In this document: positions 47,725 through 59,624 of the stretch, in pieces
How positions within the stretch are numbered: the stretch's first letter is position 1
Layout: each line of letters begins with the position of its first letter
Origin: Dicyema japonicum
Taxonomy: Eukaryota > Dicyemida > Rhombozoa > Dicyemidae
Length of the DNA: 64,000 bases
Reading direction: 5' to 3'
Assembly: GCA_011109175.1 (NCBI GenBank)
Contig: RDEW01000032.1
Location: 154,404-218,403 of the forward strand
Translations under genes and position numbers: made by a program
The notes under the pieces: generated by a model
Seen by the model: the letters and a program-made list of their open reading frames with translations, nothing else
What the model was told of the DNA's origin: nothing
Databases searched by the model: none

Positions 47725-48745
47725 AATGGGTTGTCGTATGAACAATAAACACAAAGTGGGATATTTTAAATAAAAAATTCAAAAAAATAAATTAAATATA
47801 AATCAATCGTAAAATTTTTTTTTTATTTTAATATTAGCTTTTTAACTAAAAATCACAATATATTGATTTTGACGCTGAAATGTGGCTACCTGTCTCTACG
47901 GCATATGATGTTTGAAAGAAGTGATACGAGGATGTCATCTAATCTTTTTTATAAGAGGACAAAGACCTAAGAAATTTCTAATGAGATTCTGGATATACGA
48001 TGAGACTTCTCGACCATATTGTGCGACTGAAATTAGTAAAAAATGTCATCAGCTAATTCTCTGTGTTTTTGAGCACAAACCTCTATAACTTTTATACAAT
48101 TTCTCCCCACATTGACTCTAACAATAAATCAGCCTTTGTTTCCAATCTGCTATTGTGGGGATATAAGATGGTCATATTGACCCCATATGAGACGGATCTT
48201 ACTAATAAAGTGATTGATCCCCAAAAAAATATCAAATGTGTTTTACTTTAGTAAAGTTAATAAATTCCGCATATTAAATTTAGTCAAGATTGCTTTAATA
48301 TCGAAATGATATCTGAACCATCACAAAAGTTCTGTATCTCCCGCTAGCTGGGACCGATCTCCTAAAAAATTCAAAACCTTTTCTCTCTTTAGTATATAGT
48401 TCCTGCGAAAAAATTAGCTTTATCAGTTCCGTAGTTTGGGAGATCTGGTCCCCTAGAAAAGCAATTTCGATTATTTTGAATGGATCATCGACTATGTTAA
48501 GCAAATTACTCAAATTTTAAAGGTCCTAGGACTGACTTGAGATTACTTGAAATCTTTATAAAGCTAATTAAGTTTATTTACATTATTTAAAACGCTGTAT
48601 AACTTATTAAAATGGATTTGTCAGTTATCCCCAATAAAAGTCCACATTTTTCGACCAAAGAAGTAACCGATTACAACCAGACTGTACCTTTAGTATTACT
48701 TACAATTATAATGAATTTTAGTTATATTATATCTCACTTTTGAAA
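47725..48745. other. AT-rich DNA, no gene recognised
   Basis: Open pieces 48063-48251 and 48513-48295 have no domain. No repeat copies recognised. Confidence 0.45.
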
Positions 48746-48749
48746 TAGT

Positions 48750-49720
48750 TTTGACCACGTGCTTTTTAGTTTTTTGTGGACACTTTTATTTAGATTTAAA
48801 GTGCTTAGGAAACTTGAAATAAGTAGTTTATTATTGCATTTGTAGGAAGAAAAGTGTTTAAATAAACAGTTTAAAAAAATCAAGTTTTTATTTTTTACCC
48901 ACGTGGGCTGTCTCCCATTGTCCTCCATCTCAGGGATCTCTGGGTTCTTGTATTAATGCCTAGAAATGATTAAAGTTGAAAGTTCATAAAATTAACATTG
49001 AAGGTCACGCCACTTGACAGGAGTGATATTAATCGAAATTTCACGAAACTCAAAGTCTTCATTTGTGATCCCTGGGAGACCTAAGGTCAGGACAAGTATG
49101 CCAGTCTTAAAGGGGCAACATATATGCAAGTGCGTACCCGAAAAAAGTTGGGGCAAGTGGGGTCAAATCCCGGAGAATCTGTATCTATTCGGGGACCAGA
49201 AAAAGTGCTTGTTTTAAGCCCAAAATAACACTTTTAATAATTTGGTTTTAGAAATTAAAAAGCTATTTTTTAAATTGATTTAATAAGCTTATTTGTCAAT
49301 TTGGTTTAAATATTTCCATAGCAAATGAGCCCCGATTTATTTGGAGTACCCACATGTCTTGACCACCTGGGCCCGACCACGTGGCTAATTTTTTGAATGT
49401 CTAAATTTTTAAGTTTCCTAGCTTAGACACGTGCCTAAAATATATTAATTAAATAGAAAGTTATAATTAAGCCTTAAAACAGGTTTTTAGGTTCAACTTT
49501 AATATTTAAAACTTTTCTTGACCACGTGACAGTTTTTTTCTTTGTGGTAGACACGTGTTTAAAATAAAAAATAAAAAAGTAATTAAATAGTTATTTTAAA
49601 GCTTTTATTTCGCTTTTTAATTGAATTTCTAACTCAGATGGAGATATCTATTTCTAGTTAGAGATAAGGCACGTGCCCGGACCACGTGACCAAATTTTTA
49701 TTAGCTGTAGACACGTGCTT
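48750..49720. repeat. Array of CACGTG palindromes in a degenerate repeat of about 150-160 bp
   Basis: CACGTG occurs at 48756, 48900, 49378, 49428, 49523, 49552, 49670, 49683 and 49712, nine times in about 960 bases. In the right half they come in pairs: GACCACGTG, then 30-50 bases later TAGACACGTG followed by CTTAAAATA-type sequence, with the pairs starting at 49376, 49521 and 49681. CACGTG is the core E-box; a regulatory role is only a possibility, and a decayed satellite is equally likely. Confidence 0.6.
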
Positions 49721-49794
49721 AAAATAAAAATAAATAAAAATGTTAAAACGAAAATTAAAAAACAATCTCTGGACTCGAACCTATGAAGCTTATC

Positions 49795-50097
49795 TCAAAT
49801 AACTGTCTACCTAACCTATTGACAATTGAGGTTTTTTGGCCCCCGCGAACGTAGCCATGAAGGATCACTTCATGTTGGAGGCCTCCCGTTTCCGTGGTCA
49901 CCCAAGGACGACACTGGCAGTCGTTCTCGACGAAGACCTCAAAGAAATGGGACGGCATATTGGAAGTGGAGAGGATCTTGACTGGTTCCGCACTGCGGCT
50001 TTGAATAGGAGGAAGTGGATGAAACTAACCAGCGATTTGCTAACTCGTGTTGCACATGCCTATGACATAGCGATAAGTGCTTATAATAATAATGTGG
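49795..50097 (+). mobile_element. RTE-like LINE 3' end with TAA tail
   Basis: Frame 49836-50080 reads SRFRGHPRTTLAVVLDEDLK then IGSGEDLDWFRTAALNRRKW, and the copy ends GATAAGTGCTTATAATAATA. It matches the C-terminal module of 6895-7258. Confidence 0.7.
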
Positions 50098-50214
50098 CTA
50101 CCTTTTTTTTCTTCATAGCACTGGGTGTCACTTAAAACTGATTGATCAAATGACACTACTCTATAGAAGAACTAAAAGGATAAATAGAGACGAATGGAAG
50201 AGATACTTTCTATC

Positions 50215-50290
50215 AAATAGGCAGTTGAAGAAATCGAACCCAAGATTATTGTTGTAGTGTGACATCCTAACCACTAAACTGTTTAGGAAA
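50215..50290 (-). repeat. tRNA-like head (SINE or tRNA pseudogene)
   Basis: The minus strand contains AGTTTAGTGGTTAGGATGTC (A-box like) and, 30 bases on, TTGGGTTCGATTTC (B-box like). The acceptor arms do not pair convincingly, so it is not a functional tRNA gene. It differs from the main SINE family. Confidence 0.45.
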
Positions 50291-50569
50291 ACGATAAAAT
50301 TCTGTACAAGGACATGGAGATAATTCGACGCAAATACTTAAGAAATATTAATTTCCAACAAGTAGATCAAAGGATAAATATTCAAAAAAAAGTTTATTGT
50401 GGTTGAATCAGCTCATAAAAATCGTTTAATAGCCATTTTCATTATTATTATTTATTAGAGAACTATAGAAACAAGATATTGATTTATGTACAATGGAAAA
50501 AGCTATTATTAATAAATAAATTTAAAATCAAACTAACTGATTTCTTGATCCTGGCGCATTACATAAGAA

Positions 50570-50765
50570 CCCTTACCCAAGCACACTGATCCAGAGAGTG
50601 TTATCTGGAGAGCTGAGGTCAATTCCAGAACGTATTGCAAGTGAGCGTAATTTTGGAATGATCCTTTTTGAATGCCGGCCAGGAATTGGTGTCTTCTGAA
50701 TAAGCTGGATCTAATGATGCCATCAGAAGGAAGAGAAATTTTTAATTAGGTAGCCATATATTTCA
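50570..50765 (+). repeat. Dispersed repeat family C, copy 1
   Basis: Shares GAGAGCTGAGGTCAATTCCA, GATCCTTTTTGAATGCCGGC or close and CAGAAGGAAGAGAAATTTTT or close with 57985-58240. The inverted copy at 50880-51118 matches the last third. Confidence 0.55.
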
Positions 50766-50879
50766 AGGGTTCCCAAACTATTTTATCAATCGCTCGCATT
50801 AGAAAAATTTAAAAAATATCACCCCCCTTAACGTAATCAGTGATGCTGTATAAATTTGTACACAAATCTACAATATCAG

Positions 50880-51118
50880 GTCACTTGATTAACGATTTCT
50901 TTTCCTTCCTTCTAATGGCGTCATCGGATCCACCAAACTCATAGACGTCCAATTGTTGGCCGACATAAACTATTGATTTCCATTGGTAACTATGTCGCTT
51001 ACAGGCGACGAGTTCTGAGTTTGAATTGAGATTACTAACAATGTCCTCTGGATCACTGTAAATAGAACGAGAAATCCAGTCGAACGCATCAGGATCAAGG
51101 GTTTTAGTTAGTTTTACT
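50880..51118 (-). repeat. Dispersed repeat family C, copy 2, with an open reading frame
   Basis: The minus strand has an uninterrupted 75-codon frame without a Met start, reading LDPDAFDWISRSIYSDPEDI, then KRHSYQWKSIVYVGQQLDV then YEFGGSDDAIRRKEKKSLIK and a stop. The two other copies (50570-50765 and 57985-58240) have stops in the corresponding frame. It may be a piece of a longer element's protein; the family is not recognised. Confidence 0.4.
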
Positions 51119-51189
51119 TTTAATTTTTAAATAAATTCATTTCATGTTTGTGAGTCAAAGGCGTAAATCACCTCTTTTAAAATATCCGA

Positions 51190-51995
51190 ACGGTTTTTTC
51201 GTGGTTCGATGTTTCCATTGATGCTAAGATCCAGCGATCTTTAGGTAGAATTTTGTTTTTTTAACAAATTCATCGACCATTTTAGTGAATCTCTTGCGTG
51301 AGCACAATAGTGTGCATCTACGATTACAATGACAGATTATATAATCTATTTGATTATAGATGGGAACTGTCTCCCCGTTCTGATATTACTTCCTCCCACC
51401 CATGCGGTCATATGTCTTGCCGCGTTTTTGAACGTTGTGTGTACACAGAAAAGGATCAAATGCACAGCAGAAAATCACCCAAAGAAGCATTATTAAAGTT
51501 CCTCATTCCTCTGCTACGAGCTTAATTAAATTTGCGTCTCTATTACGTGTCCCACTTTTACGTTGCAATTGACTGCAAGAAAAGTGAGGGGAAGCATGTA
51601 TATCCCCCATCACCACGGCGAGATTCGAGTAAAAATTTTTCAATTTCTTCTGGACATTTCAATGCGTTAGAGTCGTTTTCCCGGTTCATTAACTGCAGTA
51701 AAGATATTCTGTCACTGACACTCCAACATTTTTTGATCTAGTGTGCGTTCCTTGGGGACCGCAAAACCTTGTCCATAGTGTTGACACTCTGGATTAAAGA
51801 CCATTAACCTGTATGGTCCCAGTAGTTCGTCCAAGTCTCTGTTTAGCTTAGTATTTTTGGAAAGGGACTGAGACTCCATAACGGACGAGATCCTTGGTCA
51901 ACAGAGTTCTTCGAAGAGAAGAGGAATTTCCTCTAACGTTGAATGTCGCAAATGCAATTTCTCCAGCGTATGTTAAAGACATTCGTGCATTGATG
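51190..51995 (-). mobile_element. LINE APE endonuclease fragment
   Basis: The minus strand begins at about 51950 with AFATFNVRGNSSSLRRTLLT, the first beta strand of APE endonucleases. It continues with RLMVFNPECQHYGQGFAV, and after frameshifts ends in AWVGGSNIRTGR and YNQIDYIICHCNRR near 51330; the QIDYII phrase precedes the last catalytic residues. It matches the part missing from the RTE-like copies elsewhere. Confidence 0.65.
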
Positions 51996-52139
51996 GACGT
52001 CACCACCTGATGTTATCTATTAGTTAAAGTTATAATTTAAATTTTTTTTAAATAATTAATAATTATAGGTTATTTTGACGTGTTGATAATTATAGGTTAT
52101 ATATAGTTATATTGTCGTGTTGTGTTATTATTTATTTAT

Positions 52140-52390
52140 TAACCCCGGATACAGCGAGAAGGAAGTTAAAGTAAACAACTAATTAAGTGTATCCAGTTTC
52201 CACTTCTACAGAGACAGAGTCCATCCGGAATCAACATAAAAAGTAAGACGTCCATTACATGCAGTTGTGGAAACCCCTCCAGTGGAGTGGGGAAGAGCTT
52301 TTTCGTGCCGGCCTGGCACTGGGCGTCACCTAGACAGGTGGATAACATGACGCCACTCTATTAAGAAGTGGAGGCTTCTTTCACCTCGGA
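52140..52390. repeat. Dispersed repeat family D, copy 1 (pair with 61400-61640)
   Basis: Shares GTTGTGGAAACCCCTCCAGT or close, GGAGTGGGGAAGAGC or close, CTGGCACTGGGCGTCACCTA or close and GACAGGTGGA with 61400-61640. The GGCACTxGGxxTCACCTG phrase also occurs at 58195 and 50118. Confidence 0.5.
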
Positions 52391-52399
52391 TGTTTGAAG

Positions 52400-55145
52400 C
52401 TCTCTCAGGCCTTCATCTGCGCCTTTGGGATATGACACTGCCGCTCGTGCTGGGGATTTCTTAATGGTCACGCGAGAGCATACACCTCCGGAGAAGAGCT
52501 TTCCCATTTGGATCCAGATTCGCTACTCAAATTATCAATGAACGCCGTTCATCGAGGAGTATCCCGGTGAAGATCCCAAAAGCAGCACGCCCCTAGCTGC
52601 CGAAGCCTTAACCAAAGCAATCGACGATGCTCTCTACTCCGATTCTATAAACGACTGGGTACGTTTGTTTAATTTTGCTTCTTTCGCACTTGGCTCCCCC
52701 CGAGATCGCAATGGGAAGCAGTCTTTTTCGATTGAAATGAAGAATAACATCCGCGCATTTATGATGGAACTCACTTTGCGGACCTCCCGTCTTTTTGCAT
52801 CCGTTTAACTGAGACTCGGAGTTCAACTCGGGAAACGGAGATTTTTCGCCTAAGAAGACTGTACGATCGAAGTTGCTTGAAGAAGGAACCCGATCCGCAT
52901 TGAAGGCCCTCTCACTCTCAGGCGAACCACGCCAATCCAACTGCTGATACTTACAAGATTCTATTGGAGAAGTATCCACCTTCTCCGAATGACCTACGCT
53001 ATTGTTCACCTTCATCAAAAGTGACCCCTTTCTCCACGTCGCCTGAAAATGTCATCACGGTGTTATGGAACTTTGCACCCAAGCAGCAGTGGAGGTCTCA
53101 ATGGCTTGAGGCTCGGTTATCTTAAAGACCTTATTTCACCGACTATTGGGGGACCAAGCATGTCGTCTCTCTCCTTCTCACCCACTTTTGTTATGAACAG
53201 GATATTATTATCTGGACATTTGCCTGATTTGATATGTCCTATCTTGTTTTCCGCTAGTCTGATTGCGGTCGACAAGAAGGGAGGTGGTATCCGTCCGATC
53301 GCGGTCGGATTCACCTTCAGGAGACTAGCAGCCAAGATTGCTTCCAGATTTTCTACGTCAATCTTGTCAAAATCTTACTTCTCAGTCAAGTTGGAGTCGG
53401 AGTTCGTCTTGGATGTGAGGCAGCCGTTGACTCCGTCATGACATTCAGGAACCGCAGCATTCAAGACTTTAAAAGGCACATTATGGTAAAGCTGGACATC
53501 AAGAACGCTTTTAACAGTTTAAGAAGAGACTGCATTCTGGAGGCCTGTAAAGAAAGATGTCCATACATATTTGAACTGGTCAATTATTCATACGGAAAAG
53601 CCTACATCTCATTGCACGGGGATTTCATGGTTCCATCGTTTTCAGGTGTTCAACAGGGCGACCCCCTCGGACCACTGCTGTTCTGCCTCGAAATTGATAG
53701 GAGTACGAAGCTCTCTCGATGCCCACTCAACATCTGGTACCTCGATGACGCTGTCTTAGAAGGTCCCCCGGAGATGGTCTTCCAATAGTTGGAAGTGTTC
53801 ATCCCGCGTTGTCCAAGGTGGGTCTTGAATTGAATACAACGAAATGTGCAATAACAAACGGTGGTCTTGCGACCTGTTCAATTGTTCCAAAATTTTACTC
53901 CTTGTTTCCTGGTGGGATTTCGACCCCTGAAAACGAATTGATTTTTCTTGGATCCCCGATCACTAGGAATGCGATGAAGCATGTCCTCTTGAAAAAACGA
54001 CTCCTATGCGAATCGCTGGATAGATTACAGCTTCTTGACTCACACTCAGCACTATTCCTCATAAAAGAAGTCTTAACATTCAGAGAATCCCTATTTACTC
54101 AGGACAGCTCCGTACTATTCCGAACTGGAGCAGCTTGAGCACTTTGCTTTGCCTTTCCTCAGCTCGACGGAGCAAATATTTAATGTCAAATTCGACGATG
54201 CTACATGGAAGCAAGCTACACTCCCAGTTAGATTTGGGGATCTTGGAATCCGTCTCACTTCCTGCACATCTGTCTTCACTTACGGCCTGCGAACCTTTGG
54301 TCAGGAGGATTATACACTCCCTACCCGAATTCTCAATTGACCAAGACATAATCCACGCACGAGAAGCCTGGAATGCCACCAACCTCCCCCTGCATCCTTC
54401 ACAAGACTGCCAGCGAAACCTGGACAATTTATTGTGCTGGAAATCATTTGGACTCTTACTGGAATCGGCCAATCAGCGCCGACGCGCTTGTTTGCTTTCG
54501 GGGGCTTCCGCTGAGAGCGGAGCTTGGCTAAACGCCATCCCAACTGAGCTCTGGGCACCTTTCTGGATAATGAATGCGTTAGAAGCGGTATCTTTTTGCG
54601 GCTGGGACTGAAAGTATGTGTACCTCACCTGTGCTGGTGTGGCGTCCTGATAGACTGCTATGGCCTGCACCCTCTCGCCTGCAAGAAGAGCGCTGGCAGA
54701 TCTCCAAGGTACAAGGCTCTGAATGAGATTTTCAAGCAGGCTATGGATGCTACTGGATACTCGGCCATTCTTGAACCGGTAGGGTTATGCAGAAGTGACG
54801 GGAAACGACCGGACGTGATGACAATATTTCCCTTTGAGGCCGGGAAACCACTTGTTTGATACGTAACATGTACAGACACGTTCGCCCGAACAATCTTCAC
54901 GAGTGCGCTTCAAGGGCCTGCTCTGCAAACGTCAAGGCGGATAAGGACAAACTCGAAAATACGGCAACCTTCCAGATAATGTCCAATTTGTTTCCCTTGC
55001 TAGGGAGACTTCCGGATCCTACTCCCCCTCTACACTAGAGTTTTTCGGACGTCTTGGAAACCGGATCACCTCATGCACTGGAGATCTCCACGAACGGCGC
55101 TGGCTGTTTGAGCGAATTTCGCTCGCAATTCTAAGAGGGAGACCC
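52400..55145 (+). mobile_element. RLE-type non-LTR retrotransposon, most complete copy
   Basis: The order is: N-terminal region (52580-53040; KAIDDALYSDSINDWVRLFN), RT and endonuclease. RT: SSSGGLNGLRLGYLKDLISP at 53090, SLIAVDKKGGGIRPIAVG at 53255, VKLDIKNAFNSLRRD at 53490, GVQQGDPLGPLLFCLEID at 53645, NIWYLDDAVLEG at 53730. After the thumb (54135-54611) come a zinc knuckle CWCGVLIDCYGLHPLAC at about 54625 and a restriction-like endonuclease starting KRPDVMTIFPFEAGKPLV. Its next Trp codon is TGA at 54857. Frameshifts at about 53400, 53790, 54130 and 54600 break the single frame. No APE domain is seen upstream. R2/NeSL/Hero-type LINEs share this architecture; the exact clade is open. Confidence 0.85.
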
Positions 55146-55149
55146 CCCA

Positions 55150-56040
55150 AGTATAAAATATTTATCTAGCTTCCTCCGTTCGACAGTCTGATGTTGTACT
55201 GAGCACCATATTTATCAGGGAAAATGTATTAACACAACTGGTGCCTCATACAAGAGAGCTTCCTTTGTGAATAAATCTTCCCCATCTCCTCGGTCGAGTC
55301 CAACAAGCTCGACGTTCTAAAGGACATCAGCGACTCCAAGACCACTTTTTATTATATCATTTAGGATCGAGTGACTGGGAAATCTTCCATAGCTCTTCTT
55401 GCATGAAAATAGGTGGATACCTTTCTGATCATTCACTTCCTACATCGAATTCGGTGAGTTTCACAAACATCCCGCCAATGCGACATGAAATGTCAATGCG
55501 GAGGGCCTCAGGGATTGGGTAGGTATTTGGCCAACAACCACTATCCTACATCCATGCCGAACAAAGCAAACCAGGCGGTTTTGGTATTCGGTTTTTCCGA
55601 GCTCCAGGAAAGTGAAGTGATTGCTACCTCGTCCCAAAACCTATTAAAAATTCGTCAGATGGGGGGCATAGACCAACCATTCCCATGCTGTTCGGAAATC
55701 TAAGAAACCTTTATAAGGTAAGATCTTGTAGTGTTGAGACTATCTTCAAGAGGCAATTCAGTTTGACATTTTAAAAGCGTTGATGACGACCACTGTCCTG
55801 CATCAGCATCAATATATGACAATTTTTAGATAAAACTAAATATTAATTAATAATTTCATAGGATTAATTTTATTTTGAATTTTTTGAATTTTTTATCTAC
55901 AAATATACTCAGGTTGGCTGTGGTGGTGACATCCTTCAATTGCACGTATATCTAAAACACACTCTCGAGAAATCGTACTTATCAAAAACCAAGACCTACA
56001 CACTTTGTAAATCGAAACCTGTATACAATTATTGCTAACA
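55150..56040. other. No gene recognised
   Basis: Open piece 55485-55703 has no domain. GC is higher in 55150-55720 than in the surroundings, so an unrecognised repeat may be present. Confidence 0.4.
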
Positions 56041-56041
56041 C

Positions 56042-56300
56042 CCTATGCAGATTATTTGGACACATATTAAGGACGAATCATGCCGTTCCTACATACGATA
56101 TTATGGAATCATACTTTTTCTGTTCAGAGGCTGTTAGAAAGAAGTCACGAATAACTTTGCCTTCAATAATGAAAATCGATCTAAAACATGTTAAAATGAC
56201 ATTAGAAGACGCAGATGATCTAGACAGCCTCCGAAAAATCGCAATCTCAAGAAGATCGTGGAGGAGTCTAAGAGACCTAATCATCCGGAGGTAGTACAAT
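56042..56300 (+). mobile_element. RTE-like LINE C-terminal fragment
   Basis: The plus strand reads CRLFGHILRTNHAVPTYDIM then VRKKSRITLPSIM and DADDLDSLRKIAISRRSWRS. It matches the family module without the 3' tail; a SINE begins 30 bases downstream. Confidence 0.65.
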
Positions 56301-56330
56301 CGACAGAAAGGATATAACAATACTATGTTG

Positions 56331-56640
56331 TGAGTGGCATAGGTGTCGGGCTAAAGTGACTTAGGCTACGGGTTCGACTCTCGCTGCTGTTCACCTGGTA
56401 GAAGGTTCCACGCATCTACGATGCAGAAAGGGTTTGACGAGTGACGCCGTCATCAGTGGATACTCACTGAGGAACTGGATTGTCTAGAAAGGACCCACAC
56501 ACAAGAAAAAAAATTGAAGATCATTCCTTGGTTCTACGATTAGTAAAAATTAACTGTTCTTTACTTAAATAAATTGTGTGTCCTGCCTATGCGGAGCTAT
56601 AAATATTATGGCTCTCGTGAAAAGGCTATTATTATTATGT
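56331..56640 (+). repeat. tRNA-derived SINE, copy 5, with the clearest LINE-like tail
   Basis: Head GAGTGGCATAGGTGTCGGGC (part of the A-box region is deleted) and B-box GGGTTCGACTCTC. The body is as in 22834-23172. The 3' end reads CTATGCGGAGCTATAAATAT then TATGGCTCTCGTGAAAAGGC then TATTATTATTATG, and corresponds closely to the RTE-like LINE end at 7200-7258. Confidence 0.85.
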
Positions 56641-56644
56641 TGTG

Positions 56645-56775
56645 AGTACTATTCATGTAGAAAACAACTAATTTTTTTAATCTACCTCAAAATAAAGATG
56701 CTACTATTTTTTTATAAGAAAAGGGGATTTTTCCCCAGGAAAGATAGGGTAAATAGGACATTCTATTTTTCTTAG
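56645..56775 (+). pseudogene. Possible Merlin-like transposase N-terminal remnant
   Basis: The plus-strand frame reads FFYKKRGFFPRKDRVNRTFY. It resembles CYKKRGYFPIKD upstream of the Merlin-like remnant at 47.7 kb and KRGFFHER at 5.9 kb. Very short. Confidence 0.25.
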
Positions 56776-56779
56776 AGCA

Positions 56780-57980
56780 GCAAAGTGGTCTTTTTCTATA
56801 TTGATTTTGTTACAGGAAAGTTGCGGCCATCAACTAGATAAGTAGCAAATCTTAAAGATTTCAAATGGAACTACCTGAAAGTCGCTAAATGAGCTGTTAG
56901 CTTTCAATGATGAAATCAAATAAAAAATTGATTTATTTGTACACTGACTTCACAAAATCTGATAAGTTAATGAAAAATAGAAATATAATAAAAATTAGGT
57001 TGGAATTAAAAACCACAAAAATAACAACCAAATTTGTTAAATTGTAGCTGCCATCTTCCAAGTCAATTTATTTAAAAAAATCGATAAATCAAAAAATAGG
57101 AAAAGAAATTAAGGGGTTACAATCAAAATAAAACATGTACCAACAAAAAACGAGACAACTGGGTTAATTTTTAATGGTCCTTTTATAAAATTTATTCAGC
57201 TAACTTATTTACACAGAATTGAAAATGCACTTCCCCTCACGATTTGTGAAGGAATGGACTCAGTAAATGGCTCCTTTTTCGCTTTCCTGTTTCCTCTTCA
57301 CAATAAGCGATCCAATTCGGCTCAACAGGGTAAACGATGAGCTTCCATGGCCCCCTAAATTTATTTTGATTTTGCAACGTTCTTCGTTGAGCTTAGCTGA
57401 TTTTTGATACCACAGTGGAAGAAATATATTATTTGTGAGTTTGGGCTTGTCTTGATTACCTTCATGTTTAGTTGCTAGACGACCGAGTATAATCCAGCCC
57501 TAACCTAGAACGACATTAGAATAAGTTTCACGTTAAGCTATAAATAATCAACTAAGGATTATCGTCCTGTTTCAACCACGTGGAGCTAATTGCCCCAAAA
57601 AACCTTTGAATTTATTCGATAATTTTTATCTACGTTTAAAAGACCTCGATTTATAATTGATGATGTAAGAACCAAGTGTACATCATAGATAACCAACACG
57701 TGCACTATAAAGATATTTTTATCAAAGATTTTCATATACACGTGGTTTGGTCTTTAACATAAAAGCTTAGAAAATCAAATGGTCGGTGGTTTTTTATCTC
57801 TCCGATAACTTCCATGAAACATAGAATAAGGGGGAAGTCTGCTATAGGACAGTAGATATTTTCTATGAAAGCTTCTTACACTGAGTATCGTTGTCGATAA
57901 AAGATGTAGCTATCTAATATGTCAGTTCTTATGGTCGTAGACAGAGTCAAGCCCTTCATAGATCTCACCCAATCATAGTG
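56780..57980. other. AT-rich DNA, no gene recognised
   Basis: A few further CACGTG sites (57578, 57698, 57731) occur here. No coding frame supported. Confidence 0.4.
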
Positions 57981-57984
57981 ATCG

Positions 57985-58240
57985 TCCGAGGAGCTGAGGT
58001 CGATTCCAGAACTCGTCAACAGGGTGTGAAATTATCTTCCAGTGGAACGAATAGATGGATCTTTTTGAATGCTGGCAAGCCATTAGTCGTCTCCTGAGTA
58101 AGGTGGATCCAATGACAACACCAGAGGAAGGAAGAGAAATCTTCAATCAAGTAACCACATCGCACCAGGCGGTTAATATCTTTTGGTCTCCTTTGGTACT
58201 TTAGTGGCACTAGGAATCACCTGAAGCAGGTGAAACCAAT
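57985..58240 (+). repeat. Dispersed repeat family C, copy 3
   Basis: Starts GAGGAGCTGAGGTCGATTCC and contains GGATCTTTTTGAATGCTGGC and CCAGAGGAAGGAAGAGAAAT, as in 50570-50765. It ends in a GGCACTAGGAATCACCTGAA phrase shared with family D. Confidence 0.55.
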
Positions 58241-58430
58241 TAATGAAAAATAACTTAATTTATTCGATTCAAAAAATTAAATACATTTAAAAGTAGAAAA
58301 TAAAAAATTTTCGTGAGTTTCCAGATTTTCAGATTATTTCCTTTATTTTTTATTGCAGAAAAGTTTGCTAGCTTCCATTTTTTGAAAATGGTAAGATAAA
58401 ATTCAATTATAAATTGAGAAACATGAGTAG

Positions 58431-59620
58431 TTAATTACTGAGTCCAGCGGATATGATCGAGTGGCTGTTACCTCTGACTACTACCAGGGATATCCTTTGG
58501 AAAAGCCACTCGGTTTCCCGACGCTCCCTCGAGGCTTTGGTCAATAGACACCCAAGAGCTCTAAGGAAAAAGACCGTCTTTGGGCCGAAGACTCCGCTCG
58601 TCTCGACGACCACTGGTTGTACATGGAAACGGTTTAGGAGGCTGCTGTATTTCTTTATTTTTGAGTTTTCATATAAACGGGAGGCCTCTCCCGCTTTCAT
58701 TGCCGACCTCAAAAGTTTCGACTGGGAAAAGCTGTCAGTCAGGCAGCATCTCAAATTAAGCATTTGCCCCGAGAGAAGGGGAAGATAGTAATTCCACCGG
58801 GTCGCTTCCCATCATCCCTACTCAAGCCCGTTGGCTCTAGAATGGATGGGTATCCCGCCAACTCGAGGGCGCGCTTCACCACTACATTTATAGCCTTGTG
58901 TCTAGCGAATCGACCTCCGCTTTTTCGACAAGAAAGGGCATGATGTCCATAGCAGTCGACCTTCCGGCCGCATCGGCACTCATGGGGTTGACAAACTTTC
59001 AATCCAAGTCTGATGGAGATTCCGATGCGGACCGTTCCATCGTCTAGGTGAGTTCCCACGTTTCCAATGGGTAGGGCATTGATACAAGCCCCGCTCCACT
59101 CGCATCTTGCAGTTAAAAGACAGGCTCGTCGGTGTTGGTTAGATATTTTCAAAAGCCTCTCGTATTTATCCTCGCAGACAGACTCATAAAGGTCTCTTTG
59201 CCCGGGTTGTTTGACTTTAGGGTGTACCAAATCTTCGATCTTTGACGACTCTGATGGGAGCTGGAGAATCATCATGATCAAATTCTGATTGGAGTCCAAT
59301 GAGGATTGATATGCCGGGTGTGCTAAATCAGATGGTGAGAGAATTCCGAATCCACCAAAGCGAACGGGCAAGGTTGCTTGTTCCCATCCTTGTTCGTCGA
59401 ATTCGACATTAGTAATACGTTCGGTCGTAGACCGGAATAGGGAGTCAATCGCCCGAGTTGTTGCATTTTCAGGTAACATGGAGAATCTCGAAGGACGTAA
59501 TTTAATTTCTGCGTGGATAAAGCGTTTTTCATGAGAAAAAGAGAAGATAAAATATAACCACTATAACTTTGCCAAAAATGCAATCGATCACCCACCAACA
59601 AGATGAAGAACAAATAGTGA
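58431..59620 (-). mobile_element. RLE-type LINE, 3' half with endonuclease
   Basis: A 242-codon minus frame (59479-58751) holds the end of the thumb (FDEQGWEQATLPVRFGGFGI), HRRACLLTARCEWSGACINA, a zinc knuckle (CRCGRKVDCYGHHALSC) and the endonuclease start KRPGGITIFPFSRGKCLI, where PD is changed to PG. After a frameshift at about 58755 the frame 58763-58431 adds DSFSQSKLLRSAMKAG, VQPVVVETSGVFGPKT and EWLFQRISLVVVRGNSHSII to the stop. Sequence upstream of 59480 (59613-59480) holds a broken piece of thumb. A PD to PG change would be expected to abolish nuclease activity. Confidence 0.85.
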
Positions 59621-59624
59621 CTAT

